Of a stretch of DNA of 64,000 nucleotides, positions 52,661 through 60,461 are shown in pieces. Within the stretch, counting starts at the first letter, position 1. The number at the start of each line of letters is the position of its first letter. The stretch spans positions 2,294,001 to 2,358,000 of the forward strand of contig NZ_CP107548.1 of assembly GCF_025836975.1 (NCBI RefSeq). The letters are read 5' to 3'. This DNA comes from Pollutimonas sp. M17 (GTDB lineage Bacteria > Pseudomonadota > Gammaproteobacteria > Burkholderiales > Burkholderiaceae_B). The position numbers and the translations under genes are program-made. Below the pieces are notes generated by a model. It did no database searches. It was not told where the DNA came from and saw only the letters and a program-made list of their open reading frames with translations.

Positions 52661-53176
52661 ATGGCCACATTAAAAGCACCACCCTTATCCTTATTAGAAA
52701 AATACCGTGGACGTGATACCAAAACGCTTTACTCCACCACCGTCACAGTGACAGGCGGCGATGCCAGTCATGGACGCGCATCTGGCGTTGCACGCTCTGA
52801 TGACGGCAATCTGGACGTCCACCTGCGCCTACCAGAGGCGCTGGGCGGACCCGGGGGTGGCTCCAACCCGGAGCAGTTGTTTGCCGCCGGTTATGCCGCC
52901 TGTTTCCATGGCGCTCTAAGCTTGCTAGCTGCGCGCGACGGAATCCCCATACCCGATTGTTCAGTGGAGGTTCAGGTTGACTTCAGCCGTGACCCTATGG
53001 ATGGCTTGTTTGTCCTGACCGCCTACACACGGATTCGTTTACCTGGTGTAGACCAAGCCATCGCCGAAGAGCTGGTTCGCAATACCGAACGCTTTTGTCC
53101 ATATACCAAGATGGCACGGCAAGGCATCACGAATATTGTGGCGCTCGTGTCAACGGACAAGACCGGCGAACGTTAG
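52661..53176 (+). CDS. ohr: organic hydroperoxide resistance protein (Ohr/OsmC family)
   Basis: 171 aa thiol peroxidase. Redox cysteines C81 in FAAGYAACFHGAL and C146 in RFCPYTKMARQGI; the N-terminus KTLYSTTVTVTGGDASHGRA and NPEQLFAAGYAACF are family-typical. The protein is about 25 residues longer at the N-terminus and C-terminus than ordinary Ohr. Detoxifies organic peroxides; usually controlled by OhrR, which is not seen here. Confidence 0.9.
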   Translation: MATLKAPPLSLLEKYRGRDTKTLYSTTVTVTGGDASHGRASGVARSDDGNLDVHLRLPEALGGPGGGSNPEQLFAAGYAACFHGALSLLAARDGIPIPDCSVEVQVDFSRDPMDGLFVLTAYTRIRLPGVDQAIAEELVRNTERFCPYTKMARQGITNIVALVSTDKTGER

Positions 53177-53214
53177 CACTAGAGGTTCCCCGCTTTTTAC
53201 TCTTGAATAACACA

Positions 53215-53967
53215 ATGACCAAACTCAATACTCAAGTTGTGCTGGTGACTGGCGGTGGCGCCGGCATTGGCCTTTCTGCAGCCTCAAAGTTTGCCAAAAG
53301 CGGCGCTCGCGTAGTCATCACCGGCCGCAGGCAGGAAGCACTGGAGCAAGCCGTACGCACCGACTCATGCATTGATTACATCGTGGCCGACGCAGGCAAC
53401 CCCTCCGACGCCGCGCGAACTATCGAAGAACTCATACATCGACACGGACGTCTCGATGTGCTGATCAACAATGCCGGGGCCGGTGCCATCCTGCCCCTGT
53501 CGCAGGCCAGCTTTGCGCAAATCAACGAAATATTCTCTGTCAACGTCTTTGGCCCGTCATTGTTGACTACAGCGGCCCTGCCTTATCTGAAGCGATCCGG
53601 CGGCAGCATCATCAATGTGACGAGCACCTTTGGACACAAGGCCGCAGAGGCTCTCTCACACTATGCAGCCAGCAAAGCGGCGCTTGAGCATATGACCAGA
53701 TGTTGGGCGCTCGAACTTGCTCGCGATGGCATACGCGTAAATGCCGTGGCTGCAGGCCCTACGGAAAGCAATTTCCTGTCGGAGAGAATGAAGTTATCGG
53801 CTGAGCAGATAGAAAGCGTTAAAGCGAGCGAGCGTGCTCGTATTCCGCTGGGTCGACGCGGAATACCTGACGATGTGGCCAACTGGATCGTTGCTCTCGC
53901 ATCTCCCGATGCCGCATGGATCACTGGCCAGGTGTTTACCGTCGATGGCGGGCTCAGTGTGACCTGA
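53215..53967 (+). CDS. short-chain dehydrogenase/reductase
   Basis: 250 aa from the ATG at 53215. Classical SDR: TGGGAGIG (12-19), NNAGAG (about 87-92), the YAASK active-site motif, and C-terminal IPDDVANWIVALASPDAAWITGQVFTVDGGLS. NADP preference is suggested by TGRRQEA after beta-2. Third gene of the NmrA-ohr-SDR row; substrate unknown. Confidence 0.9.
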   Translation: MTKLNTQVVLVTGGGAGIGLSAASKFAKSGARVVITGRRQEALEQAVRTDSCIDYIVADAGNPSDAARTIEELIHRHGRLDVLINNAGAGAILPLSQASFAQINEIFSVNVFGPSLLTTAALPYLKRSGGSIINVTSTFGHKAAEALSHYAASKAALEHMTRCWALELARDGIRVNAVAAGPTESNFLSERMKLSAEQIESVKASERARIPLGRRGIPDDVANWIVALASPDAAWITGQVFTVDGGLSVT

Positions 53968-53995
53968 TAAACCCCTGATGCTCGGCAAAATGCAG

Positions 53996-54844
53996 TCAAG
54001 CGGAGGGCGAGCGAGTGATTGAATGCGATGCCTCTTGTACGCTTACGCTTCCAAAAGGGTGTCGACCCTCTTTAGTCGAGTGCAGTCGGCGGTTGCTCCA
54101 TAGCCCTGGCGCCCTATGAGATAACACATGCACAGGTGATTGCGTATCCTGTTCTCGAGATTGGATCATCTGTGCATTATCACTACTCAGCAGCCGAGCA
54201 TCTTCTACCAGCAATGCACTGATGCCTGCAAAGTCAGCCCGTTCAAGAACCTGGACCAAGATCTTAAGCAGACGATGATGTACTTCCCGAGAAACGGAAA
54301 TATGTCGCCGTTTTTTTCGCAGCTGGAGTTTTGCTCGTCTAACGAGTTGGCGGCAGGCTTCCTGTGTCCTATGTAATATTTGAGCTATCTGATCGTAGTC
54401 AATATCAAACACTTCGTGCATCAGGAAGGCCGCACGTGTCTCCGGTGTAAGCTGTTCAAGCAGTACTAAGTATGCCATCGACACATCGTCAGCTCGCTCA
54501 TTGATATCTTGGGGTGTTGTAGGGGATTCCGTCATCTGAAACTCCTGCAACCATAGTTCTGAACAGTGTTCACGATGGGTTTTGATAACGCGTAGCCTGT
54601 CAACGGACAATCTTGTCGTGACTGAAACAAGCCATGCTTCCTCATTCTCGATCTCTTGCCCGATTGCTGCATTCCACCGCAACCAAGTATCTTGAACTAT
54701 ATCTTCAGCCTCGGCGACCGAACCCAAGATACGGTAGGCGATTTTTTCCAGCCGCCGCCGAAGTCGAATAAAAGTGCATTCGGCGTCTCCCCTACCTTGC
54801 TGACTTTGCTGGGTAGCAACTGACGACAATGATTCGTGCTTCAT
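53996..54844 (-). CDS. ECF sigma factor of the ECF41/SigJ type with decayed C-terminus
   Basis: 282 aa. Region 2 (FIRLRRRLEKIAYRILGSVAEAEDIVQDTWLRW, in parts) and region 4 (LLEQLTPETRAAFLMHEVFDIDYDQIAQIL then TQEACRQLVRRA) are intact; LWLQE between them is a drifted version of the ECF41 linker. ECF41 proteins then carry an about 100-aa SnoaL-like domain that governs activity; here only its start (VHHRLLKILVQVLERADFAGISALL) is recognisable and the last about 80 residues have no family likeness. Stands beside AhpD-like, epimerase and SDR genes. Confidence 0.8.
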   Translation of the reverse strand: MKHESLSSVATQQSQQGRGDAECTFIRLRRRLEKIAYRILGSVAEAEDIVQDTWLRWNAAIGQEIENEEAWLVSVTTRLSVDRLRVIKTHREHCSELWLQEFQMTESPTTPQDINERADDVSMAYLVLLEQLTPETRAAFLMHEVFDIDYDQIAQILHRTQEACRQLVRRAKLQLRKKRRHISVSREVHHRLLKILVQVLERADFAGISALLVEDARLLSSDNAQMIQSREQDTQSPVHVLSHRAPGLWSNRRLHSTKEGRHPFGSVSVQEASHSITRSPSA

Positions 54845-54891
54845 AGCATTCCCTCTGGCATGTGCCTTTGCTTACGGACTGCTTTGGCAGA

Positions 54892-54912
54892 CTGCCGCAC
54901 GATGTGCGGCAG
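54892..54912. repeat. hairpin between chloroperoxidase-like and sigma genes
   Basis: CTGCCGCAC / GTGCGGCAG around a 3-nt loop. It is not followed by T's on the minus strand, so it is a weak terminator at best. Confidence 0.5.
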
Positions 54913-54919
54913 CTTTATC

Positions 54920-55900
54920 TCAACTGCGGATAAAGGAAAGTAGGTCAGCATTGAATCTGTCTCGATGCGTCTCAGGCAAACCGTGTGGAGCGTTTGGGTA
55001 GACGATCAGTTTCGACTTTTTGATGAGCTTTGCTGAGGCACGGCCAGCTGCTTCGATGGGCACAATTTGATCATCGTCCCCATGGACGATAAGCGTAGGC
55101 ACATCGATCTTTTTCAGGTCTTCAGTGAAATCTGTTTCTGAAAAGGCCTTAATCGATTCGTAGGTGTTATGGTGCCCACCCTGCATACCTTCGCGCCACC
55201 ATTCGTCGATTAATCCCTGTGATGACTTTGCACCAGGACGATTAAAACCATAGAATGGGCCAGCAGGAAGATCTTTGTAAAACTGTGATCGGTTTGCTAG
55301 CTGCGCAGCCCGGATTTCGTCGAATACTTCGACCGGCAATCCTTTGGGGTTTCTCTCCGTCTTGAGCATGAGTGGTGTTACGGCTGAAACCAAAACGACT
55401 TTGGCAACACGCCGGGTACCGTGACGGCCAATATACCGGGCAACTTCTCCGCCACCCGTCGAGAAGCCGACGAGCACCGCGTCCTTAAGTTTCAAGGTTT
55501 CTATAACCGTTGCAAGATCATCTGCATAATGGTCCATGTCGTTACCCAGCCATGTCTGGCTGGATCGCCCATGACCGCGCCGATCATGGGCGATGGTGCG
55601 AAATCCCTGTGAGGCGAGGAACAGCATTTGAGCTGCCCAGCTATCTGAACTGAGGGGCCACCCATGGCATAGTATGACGGTGGGTCCAGACCCCCAATCC
55701 TTGTAGTAAATCTGTGTGCCGTCCGGCGTGGTGATTATGTTGGAGGATGTCAGGGGCGATGCAGCTTTCATGACGGTTGCTGGCGTGCCGCCGGCAACAG
55801 CACGATTGGCAACGCCTGAGGTCAATAGAGCACCGGCTGCAGAAGCGCTGCTAAGAAGCAGACTCCGGCGATTGGAGATAAAAGCGTCAGTAGGTGACAT
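54920..55900 (-). CDS. alpha/beta hydrolase, chloroperoxidase-like, Tat-exported
   Basis: 326 aa from the ATG at 55900. Tat-type signal with [17 protein letters not shown] (R11, R12). The hydrolase core has [10 protein letters not shown], nucleophile serine in [24 protein letters not shown] and the final histidine in [10 protein letters not shown]. Family resembles non-heme chloroperoxidases and arylesterases. A TetR-type operator 43 bp upstream suggests control by the TetR gene next door. Confidence 0.85.
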   Translation of the reverse strand: MSPTDAFISNRRSLLLSSASAAGALLTSGVANRAVAGGTPATVMKAASPLTSSNIITTPDGTQIYYKDWGSGPTVILCHGWPLSSDSWAAQMLFLASQGFRTIAHDRRGHGRSSQTWLGNDMDHYADDLATVIETLKLKDAVLVGFSTGGGEVARYIGRHGTRRVAKVVLVSAVTPLMLKTERNPKGLPVEVFDEIRAAQLANRSQFYKDLPAGPFYGFNRPGAKSSQGLIDEWWREGMQGGHHNTYESIKAFSETDFTEDLKKIDVPTLIVHGDDDQIVPIEAAGRASAKLIKKSKLIVYPNAPHGLPETHRDRFNADLLSFIRS

Positions 55901-55942
55901 GATGATATTCCTTTGCAAGTTAAACATCAGAGGACAAAGCAC

Positions 55943-55974
55943 TTATTAATAGATGACCAGTCATATATTAATAA
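55943..55974. promoter_or_regulatory. TetR-type operator before the chloroperoxidase-like gene
   Basis: A 32-bp near-palindrome centred on ATGACC-AGTCAT; the arms TTATTAATAGATGACC and AGTCATATATTAATAA match at 14 of 16 positions. The same core ATGACCAGTC occurs ahead of tetR at 56612-56643. Confidence 0.7.
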
Positions 55975-55996
55975 GGTAAAAAAAGAGTTGAGGTGG

Positions 55997-56587
55997 TTAC
56001 TTCAAAATATGCGGTAATGTGATGTCAATGAAACGTTGAAATGCGTTGCCGTTGCGTTCTATCTTGGAACGTAATGTGGCTCCCTCGAAACTATCTATCA
56101 TGATAGCCGCCAGCTGATGTGCATCTCGCCGTTTGCTGGAGCCAGCATTGCTGGATGCTTCTTTTATACACGCCGCTATCGCGGCTTCCCACTTACCGAG
56201 AATATGGGTCAAAGTCGAGCGTACTCCATCACTGTTGTTGGCTAGTTCGAGAGACAGGTTCCCTATAAGACATCCGATAGTGAAGTTGTTCGCGGCATGT
56301 TCGTCCACAAGCAGACTAAAGAAGCGCTTGATTCGAATTAAGGGCTCTATGCTTGCGTCATACAATACAGGCACCAAGCGGTTCTCAATGTCGGTCCAAT
56401 ATTCTTGCAATATGGCAGACGCAAATGATTCCTTACTATCAAAATAGCTATAGAAGGATCCCTTGGGGATTTTCGCAACAGCCGCTATGTCTTGAACGCC
56501 AGAGGCATGGAACCCAACTTCATGAACCAGGCGTCCACCGTCTGTTAGCAAGCGCTGAAGAATTTCGGGATTGGGGCGTCTTGGCAT
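55997..56587 (-). CDS. TetR-family transcriptional regulator
   Basis: 196 aa. N-terminal helix-turn-helix ASGVQDIAAVAKIPKGSFYSYFDSKESF (in parts, about 28-55) and a C-terminal ligand domain with CLIGNLSLELAN (about 105-116), typical of the NemR-like group that uses redox-active cysteine near this position. It shares its operator core with the upstream region of the hydrolase gene, so both are probably repressed by it. Confidence 0.9.
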   Translation of the reverse strand: MPRRPNPEILQRLLTDGGRLVHEVGFHASGVQDIAAVAKIPKGSFYSYFDSKESFASAILQEYWTDIENRLVPVLYDASIEPLIRIKRFFSLLVDEHAANNFTIGCLIGNLSLELANNSDGVRSTLTHILGKWEAAIAACIKEASSNAGSSKRRDAHQLAAIMIDSFEGATLRSKIERNGNAFQRFIDITLPHILK

Positions 56588-56611
56588 ATAGTGCTTCCTC
56601 AGTTAGTTGGC

Positions 56612-56643
56612 TTGAATATAAATGACCAGTCGTTTATTGTCAA
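56612..56643. promoter_or_regulatory. TetR-type operator before tetR
   Basis: Imperfect palindrome centred on ATGACC-AGTCGT (12 of 16 positions match), 24 bp upstream of the tetR start. Shares the 10-bp core ATGACCAGTC with 55943-55974. Confidence 0.65.
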
Positions 56644-56781
56644 TGCTTTTTTCATCGACAAGATCCTGCAGCACTTAATCATCGGTCGGATCTTCGCCAA
56701 GCGGCTACGCTGGCCCAGACGTTTTGTGTCATGAGCCGAGCGGTCGCAGGTATGTGAGCTGTCATTTATCGAACTCATCAA

Positions 56782-56811
56782 GGCTTTATGCTTCGATATG
56801 AGCATAAAGCC
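56782..56811. repeat. inverted repeat at the end of the DUF4148 gene
   Basis: GGCTTTATGCT / AGCATAAAGCC, 8 nt loop, overlapping the stop codon. No T-run on the minus strand; a weak terminator or mRNA-stabilising structure. Confidence 0.5.
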
Positions 56812-57214
56812 AGCCTTTGCTTATCGCTTCGGCCAGTTCGGCTTTGACTTGCTCGCGGGTCTTACTTGCGAACCCATCCTGAAGAGGATAGTTATAAGGA
56901 AACTGTTCGTTCAGTTTCAGGCCGCTTTCGCCAAAACTTATGTTGCCTGTGCGCATCGCTTCAGCCAGTTCAGCATTGACTTGCTGACGGCTCTTCGTTG
57001 CGACCAATTGTTGTGCGGGATAGCGTTGAGGAAATTGCTCATTCAGCTTTAGGCCGCTTTCATCCGGACTGATGTTTCCTGTACGAATGGCTTCAGCGAG
57101 CTCCGCTTTGACCTGCTCCCGCGTAACAGGAGCGTTGATGCCGGCGGCCATGGCTTGGCCTGCAAGTAGAGAGGTAAAAACGAGCGCAATAGCGTAGGTG
57201 TGAGTACGTGTCAT
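56786..57214 (-). CDS. DUF4148 secreted protein with three internal repeats
   Basis: 142 aa from the ATG at 57214. Signal peptide about 1-23 (ALVFTSLLAGQAMA-AG). The mature part is three repeats: TREQVKAELAEAIRTGNI, SRQQVNAELAEAMRTGNI and TREQVKAELAEAISKG, the first two each followed by SGLKLNEQFP with YP. This is the DUF4148 family common in Burkholderiales, with unknown function; a periplasmic stress role is sometimes proposed. Confidence 0.85.
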   Translation of the reverse strand: MTRTHTYAIALVFTSLLAGQAMAAGINAPVTREQVKAELAEAIRTGNISPDESGLKLNEQFPQRYPAQQLVATKSRQQVNAELAEAMRTGNISFGESGLKLNEQFPYNYPLQDGFASKTREQVKAELAEAISKGWLYAHIEA

Positions 57215-57460
57215 GATAAATCCATTAAGTAAATTGATTGGCTTGAATGACCCCGGAACATATTTCAAGGGGCCTCGGCAAGGAGCTACCTTTACCTCGC
57301 CGATGTAGTCACTTTAAAAGCGACAACCAACTGAATAAATGGCTTGAAAGGACATGTACCTTCCACTCTAATGAAACAATGGAAAGAGCCGAACGGTGTG
57401 ATTAACCGAGTCTAATGAATGTGCTGGTCCCCGGTTAATGGGGAAGAGCCATGGGGAAGA

Positions 57461-57499
57461 GCCGGTAGAGCCGGTAGAGCCGGTAGAGCTGGAAGAGCC
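57461..57499. repeat. 9-bp tandem repeat near ssrA
   Basis: Three perfect copies of GCCGGTAGA (57461-57487) followed by a variant GCTGGAAGA and a partial GCC. A GGGGAAGA element also repeats just upstream. A small VNTR in an otherwise empty 310-bp stretch. Confidence 0.75.
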
Positions 57500-57524
57500 T
57501 GCCCACGTTGGGGCACACAAGAAA

Positions 57525-57552
57525 AACGCCAAGTATGCAAATACTTGGCGTT
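57525..57552 (-). terminator. ssrA terminator
   Basis: Perfect 12-bp stem AACGCCAAGTAT / ATACTTGGCGTT with a 4-nt loop, followed on the minus strand by TTTCTTG. Starts 4 nt after the tmRNA CCA end. Confidence 0.9.
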
Positions 57553-57556
57553 GAAT

Positions 57557-57922
57557 TGGTGGAGTCGGGGGGAATTGAACCCCCGTCCGCAAGCCCTCTG
57601 CAGGCAGTTCTACATGTTTATTCGGTTCACTTTAAGTTTTAACCTTGGAGCGTGCCAGCCGACAGGCCCTTCCTTGGCGATTCACATTAATTTAAGACCA
57701 TGCCGAGTGACCCGGCAAGGCCCGATTCTTTGTAGATGACGCTGCTGTAGGTTTGACCCTACCTAACCCAAAGACAAATTAGTGCAGCGGCTTACCGCAT
57801 TAAGCGGCTAAAGCGAAACGCTCGTCGTTGGCGTTTGTAGTGTTCCAGTGGATTTACGAGCTTACTGGTGCTCGACATGCCCTGCTCTGTTTCGCGACCC
57901 ACGTCGAAGCCGGATCGACCCC
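57557..57922 (-). ncRNA. ssrA: transfer-messenger RNA
   Basis: 366 nt on the minus strand. The 5' end GGGGUCGAUCCGGCUUCGACG pairs with the 3' end CGACUCCACCA to form the acceptor stem; the CCA is encoded. The T-arm reads GGGGGTTCAATTCCCCC. The tag frame at 57800-57832 encodes ANDERFALAA and a stop, the form seen in Bordetella-like bacteria. Rescues stalled ribosomes with SmpB. A consensus -10 lies 9 nt upstream. Confidence 0.97.
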
Positions 57923-57931
57923 AGAAAAGGA

Positions 57932-57937
57932 ATTATA
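57932..57937 (-). promoter_or_regulatory. ssrA -10 box
   Basis: TATAAT on the minus strand, correctly placed 9 nt before the tmRNA 5' end. The -35 region (TGTCTA, 17 nt upstream) is weak. Confidence 0.7.
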
Positions 57938-58132
57938 GCTTATTCCTGAGTTTTTAGACAGTATTTCAAGATGGTAAAATCGTCAGCTGCCTATTTTCAG
58001 GCTTCAGATACCCATAAAAAGATGCATCGCGACCGGGACGACAAGGGCGTGACAATGCGCGGCCCGTAGCGGGCGCCAGCGGTGGAGCGAGTTTGCCTAC
58101 ACAAGCCGACAGGCTTGGCTTTGGAGTCCGTC

Positions 58133-59374
58133 ATGCCCCGTGCCGCAGTCAAGAACCCGCTATTGCAATTCGTCAGCAATGGCAGCCTGGTAGTCCAGAT
58201 AGTGATAGGCCTGCTCGCAGGCATCGTGCTTGGGCTCGTGTCCCCCGCCGCAGCCGGCTGGGTCGATATTGTCGGCGATTTGTTCGTGAATGCCCTGAAG
58301 TCGGTGGCGCCCATCCTGGTGTTCGTGCTGGTGGCCGCATCCATCGCCAATCACAAGAAGGGCCAGCAGACCCGGATGGGGACCATTCTGGTCCTGTACC
58401 TGATCGGCACTTTCGCCGCGGCCCTGGTGGCCGTGGTGGCCAGCTTCATGTTTCCCCTGACCATCCAGCTGAAAACGGACGCCCAGACCCTCAGCGCGCC
58501 GGGCGACATCGTCCAGGTGCTGTCCAATCTGCTCATGAGCGTGGTGGACAACCCCATCACCGCGCTGGCCAATGCCAATTACATCGGCATTCTCGCCTGG
58601 GCCATCGCCATGGGGCTGGCCATGCGCCATGCCCACGGCGCAACCAAGAACGTGATCGCCGACCTGTCGCTGGCGCTGTCCTTTATCGTCAAGGCCGTCA
58701 TACGCCTGGCGCCCATCGGCATCTTCGGCCTGGTCGCCTCGACCATGGCCGAGGCGGGGCTTGACGCACTGCTGGGCTACGCCCGCCTGCTGACGGTGCT
58801 GATCGGCTGCATGCTGTTCGTTGCGCTGGCGGTGAATCCGCTCATCGTTTTTGCCAGGATCCGCCGCAATCCCTATCCACTGGTCTTCACCTGTCTGCGG
58901 GAAAGCGGCATTACGGCTTTCTTCACGCGCAGTTCCGCCGCCAACATTCCAGTCAACCTGGCGTTGTGCAAGCGCCTGGGCCTGCCCGAAGATACCTATT
59001 CGGTGTCCATACCCCTGGGCGCCACCATCAACATGGCGGGCGCAGCCGTGACGATTACCGTGCTGACCCTGGCGGCCGTGAACACGCTGGGCATCCCGGT
59101 GGACTTGCCGACGGCGCTGCTGCTGAGCGTCGTCGCCGCCATATGCGCCTGCGGCGCTTCGGGCGTGGCGGGCGGCTCCCTGCTGCTCATCCCGCTGGCC
59201 TGCAGCCTGTTCGGCATTTCCAATGATCTGGCCATGCAGGTGGTCGGCGTGGGCTTCATCATCGGCGTGCTGCAGGACTCCACGGAAACCGCCCTGAATT
59301 CATCCACCGACGTGCTGTTCACCGCCGCCGGCACCTATTCGCAGATCGCCGACGAAGCGGCCGCCGAAGCCTGA
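58133..59374 (+). CDS. sstT: serine/threonine:sodium symporter
   Basis: 413 aa from the ATG at 58133 (GGAG 8 nt upstream). Dicarboxylate/amino acid:cation symporter family, about 8 helices plus two re-entrant loops: the first near [15 protein letters not shown] (about 262-276, the SSAA variant typical of SstT) and the second near [17 protein letters not shown]. Sequence and length fit SstT better than GltP. An unusually long leader of about 150 nt with a CAAGCC...GGCTTG hairpin precedes it. Confidence 0.92.
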   Translation: MPRAAVKNPLLQFVSNGSLVVQIVIGLLAGIVLGLVSPAAAGWVDIVGDLFVNALKSVAPILVFVLVAASIANHKKGQQTRMGTILVLYLIGTFAAALVAVVASFMFPLTIQLKTDAQTLSAPGDIVQVLSNLLMSVVDNPITALANANYIGILAWAIAMGLAMRHAHGATKNVIADLSLALSFIVKAVIRLAPIGIFGLVASTMAEAGLDALLGYARLLTVLIGCMLFVALAVNPLIVFARIRRNPYPLVFTCLRESGITAFFTRSSAANIPVNLALCKRLGLPEDTYSVSIPLGATINMAGAAVTITVLTLAAVNTLGIPVDLPTALLLSVVAAICACGASGVAGGSLLLIPLACSLFGISNDLAMQVVGVGFIIGVLQDSTETALNSSTDVLFTAAGTYSQIADEAAAEA

Positions 59375-59396
59375 TCCCGTCGCCGCAAGCCTGAAA

Positions 59397-59434
59397 AAGA
59401 AAGCCTGGATCGCATCATGCGATCCAGGCTTTTC
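59397..59434. terminator. bidirectional terminator after sstT
   Basis: A perfect 14-bp stem AGCCTGGATCGCAT / ATGCGATCCAGGCT with TTTTCT on the plus side and AAAAAGA on the left side, between the convergent sstT and the 2-hydroxyacid dehydrogenase gene. Confidence 0.88.
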
Positions 59435-59470
59435 TGTTCCGGCAAGGCGCTCTGTCGGGCGCGAGGACAG

Positions 59471-60454
59471 TCAGCCGGCCTGCGCCTCGCGAATGACGGC
59501 GCCGTCCTCCAGCCAGGCCAGCAGGTTTTCGCGCAGTCCCTGCGCGAACTTGCGGTATACCGGCTCGCTCACGAAGCCGTAGTGCGGCGTCAGCAGTACA
59601 TTGGGCAGCTTGAGCAGGCTGTGGTTCGGGTCCAGCGGTTCGGCGTCGTACACATCCAGCGCGGCGAAACCCGGCCGGCCTTCCTTTAAGGCTTCAACCA
59701 GGGCGCCGGTGTCGATCAGATCGGCACGGGATGTGTTGACCAGCAGGCTTCCCGGCTGCATCAGGCGGAGGCGGTCCCGATCGAGCAGGCGGCGCGTCTC
59801 TCCCGACGGAACCAGGTGCAGGCTGACGACCGCCGAGGTGGACAAGAGCTCGCTGAGCTCGACCGACTGCGCGCCGTGCTCCTGCGCCCGCTCTTGCGTC
59901 ATGTGCGGGCTCCAGGTCACGACATTCATGCCCAGCGCCTTGCCGACCGCGGCAACACGCTGGCCTATCTGGCCCAGGCCAACCAGGCCCAGCCGCTGGC
60001 CTTCCAGCACGCTGGGCAGCGGCGCACCGTCCGAACCCTTGCGCCACTCCGGACTCGAGGACGACAGCGCAATGCCGGCCAGCTGCTTGGACGCGGCCAA
60101 TATCAGCGACCAGGTCATCTCGCAGGTGCTGGCCTTGGAAGGCCCCCAGTCGGTATGGCTGACGCGGATGCCGGCCTCGCGGGCGGCATCCAGGTCCAGC
60201 TTCTTGTTGCGCGTGCCGGTGAAGGAGATATGACGCAAACCGGGCAATTGCTCGATGAGGGCGCGATCGAACGGCGTGCGGTCGCGCATCAGCACCACGC
60301 ATTCCGCCGGCCGCAACGCTTCCAGCAATGCGGCCCCGGACAGCGGCTGCTTGTGGATGACGACCGTGGCCCGCTGTTCGATGGCGGACCAGTCGACCAG
60401 CCGGCGCAGGCCGTCTTCCCAATCATCCAGCACGACGATCAATGGCTTGCTCAT
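59471..60454 (-). CDS. D-2-hydroxyacid dehydrogenase family protein
   Basis: 327 aa from the ATG at 60454. NAD-binding GLVGLGQIGQRVAAVGKALGM (in parts, about 153-173), then VSLHLVPSGETRRL, LVNTSRADLIDTGAL with the catalytic Arg, and AALDVYDAEPLDPNHSLLKLPNVLLTPHYGF with the catalytic His in TPHYGF. The downstream gene order with MmgE/PrpD and Bug suggests oxidation of an unknown 2-hydroxy acid. Confidence 0.9.
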   Translation of the reverse strand: MSKPLIVVLDDWEDGLRRLVDWSAIEQRATVVIHKQPLSGAALLEALRPAECVVLMRDRTPFDRALIEQLPGLRHISFTGTRNKKLDLDAAREAGIRVSHTDWGPSKASTCEMTWSLILAASKQLAGIALSSSSPEWRKGSDGAPLPSVLEGQRLGLVGLGQIGQRVAAVGKALGMNVVTWSPHMTQERAQEHGAQSVELSELLSTSAVVSLHLVPSGETRRLLDRDRLRLMQPGSLLVNTSRADLIDTGALVEALKEGRPGFAALDVYDAEPLDPNHSLLKLPNVLLTPHYGFVSEPVYRKFAQGLRENLLAWLEDGAVIREAQAG

Positions 60455-60461
60455 CAATGCC

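Noticed and set aside
57557-57600. A tRNA gene
   Set aside because: The CCA end and T-loop belong to tmRNA, shown by the tag frame and the matching 5' end.
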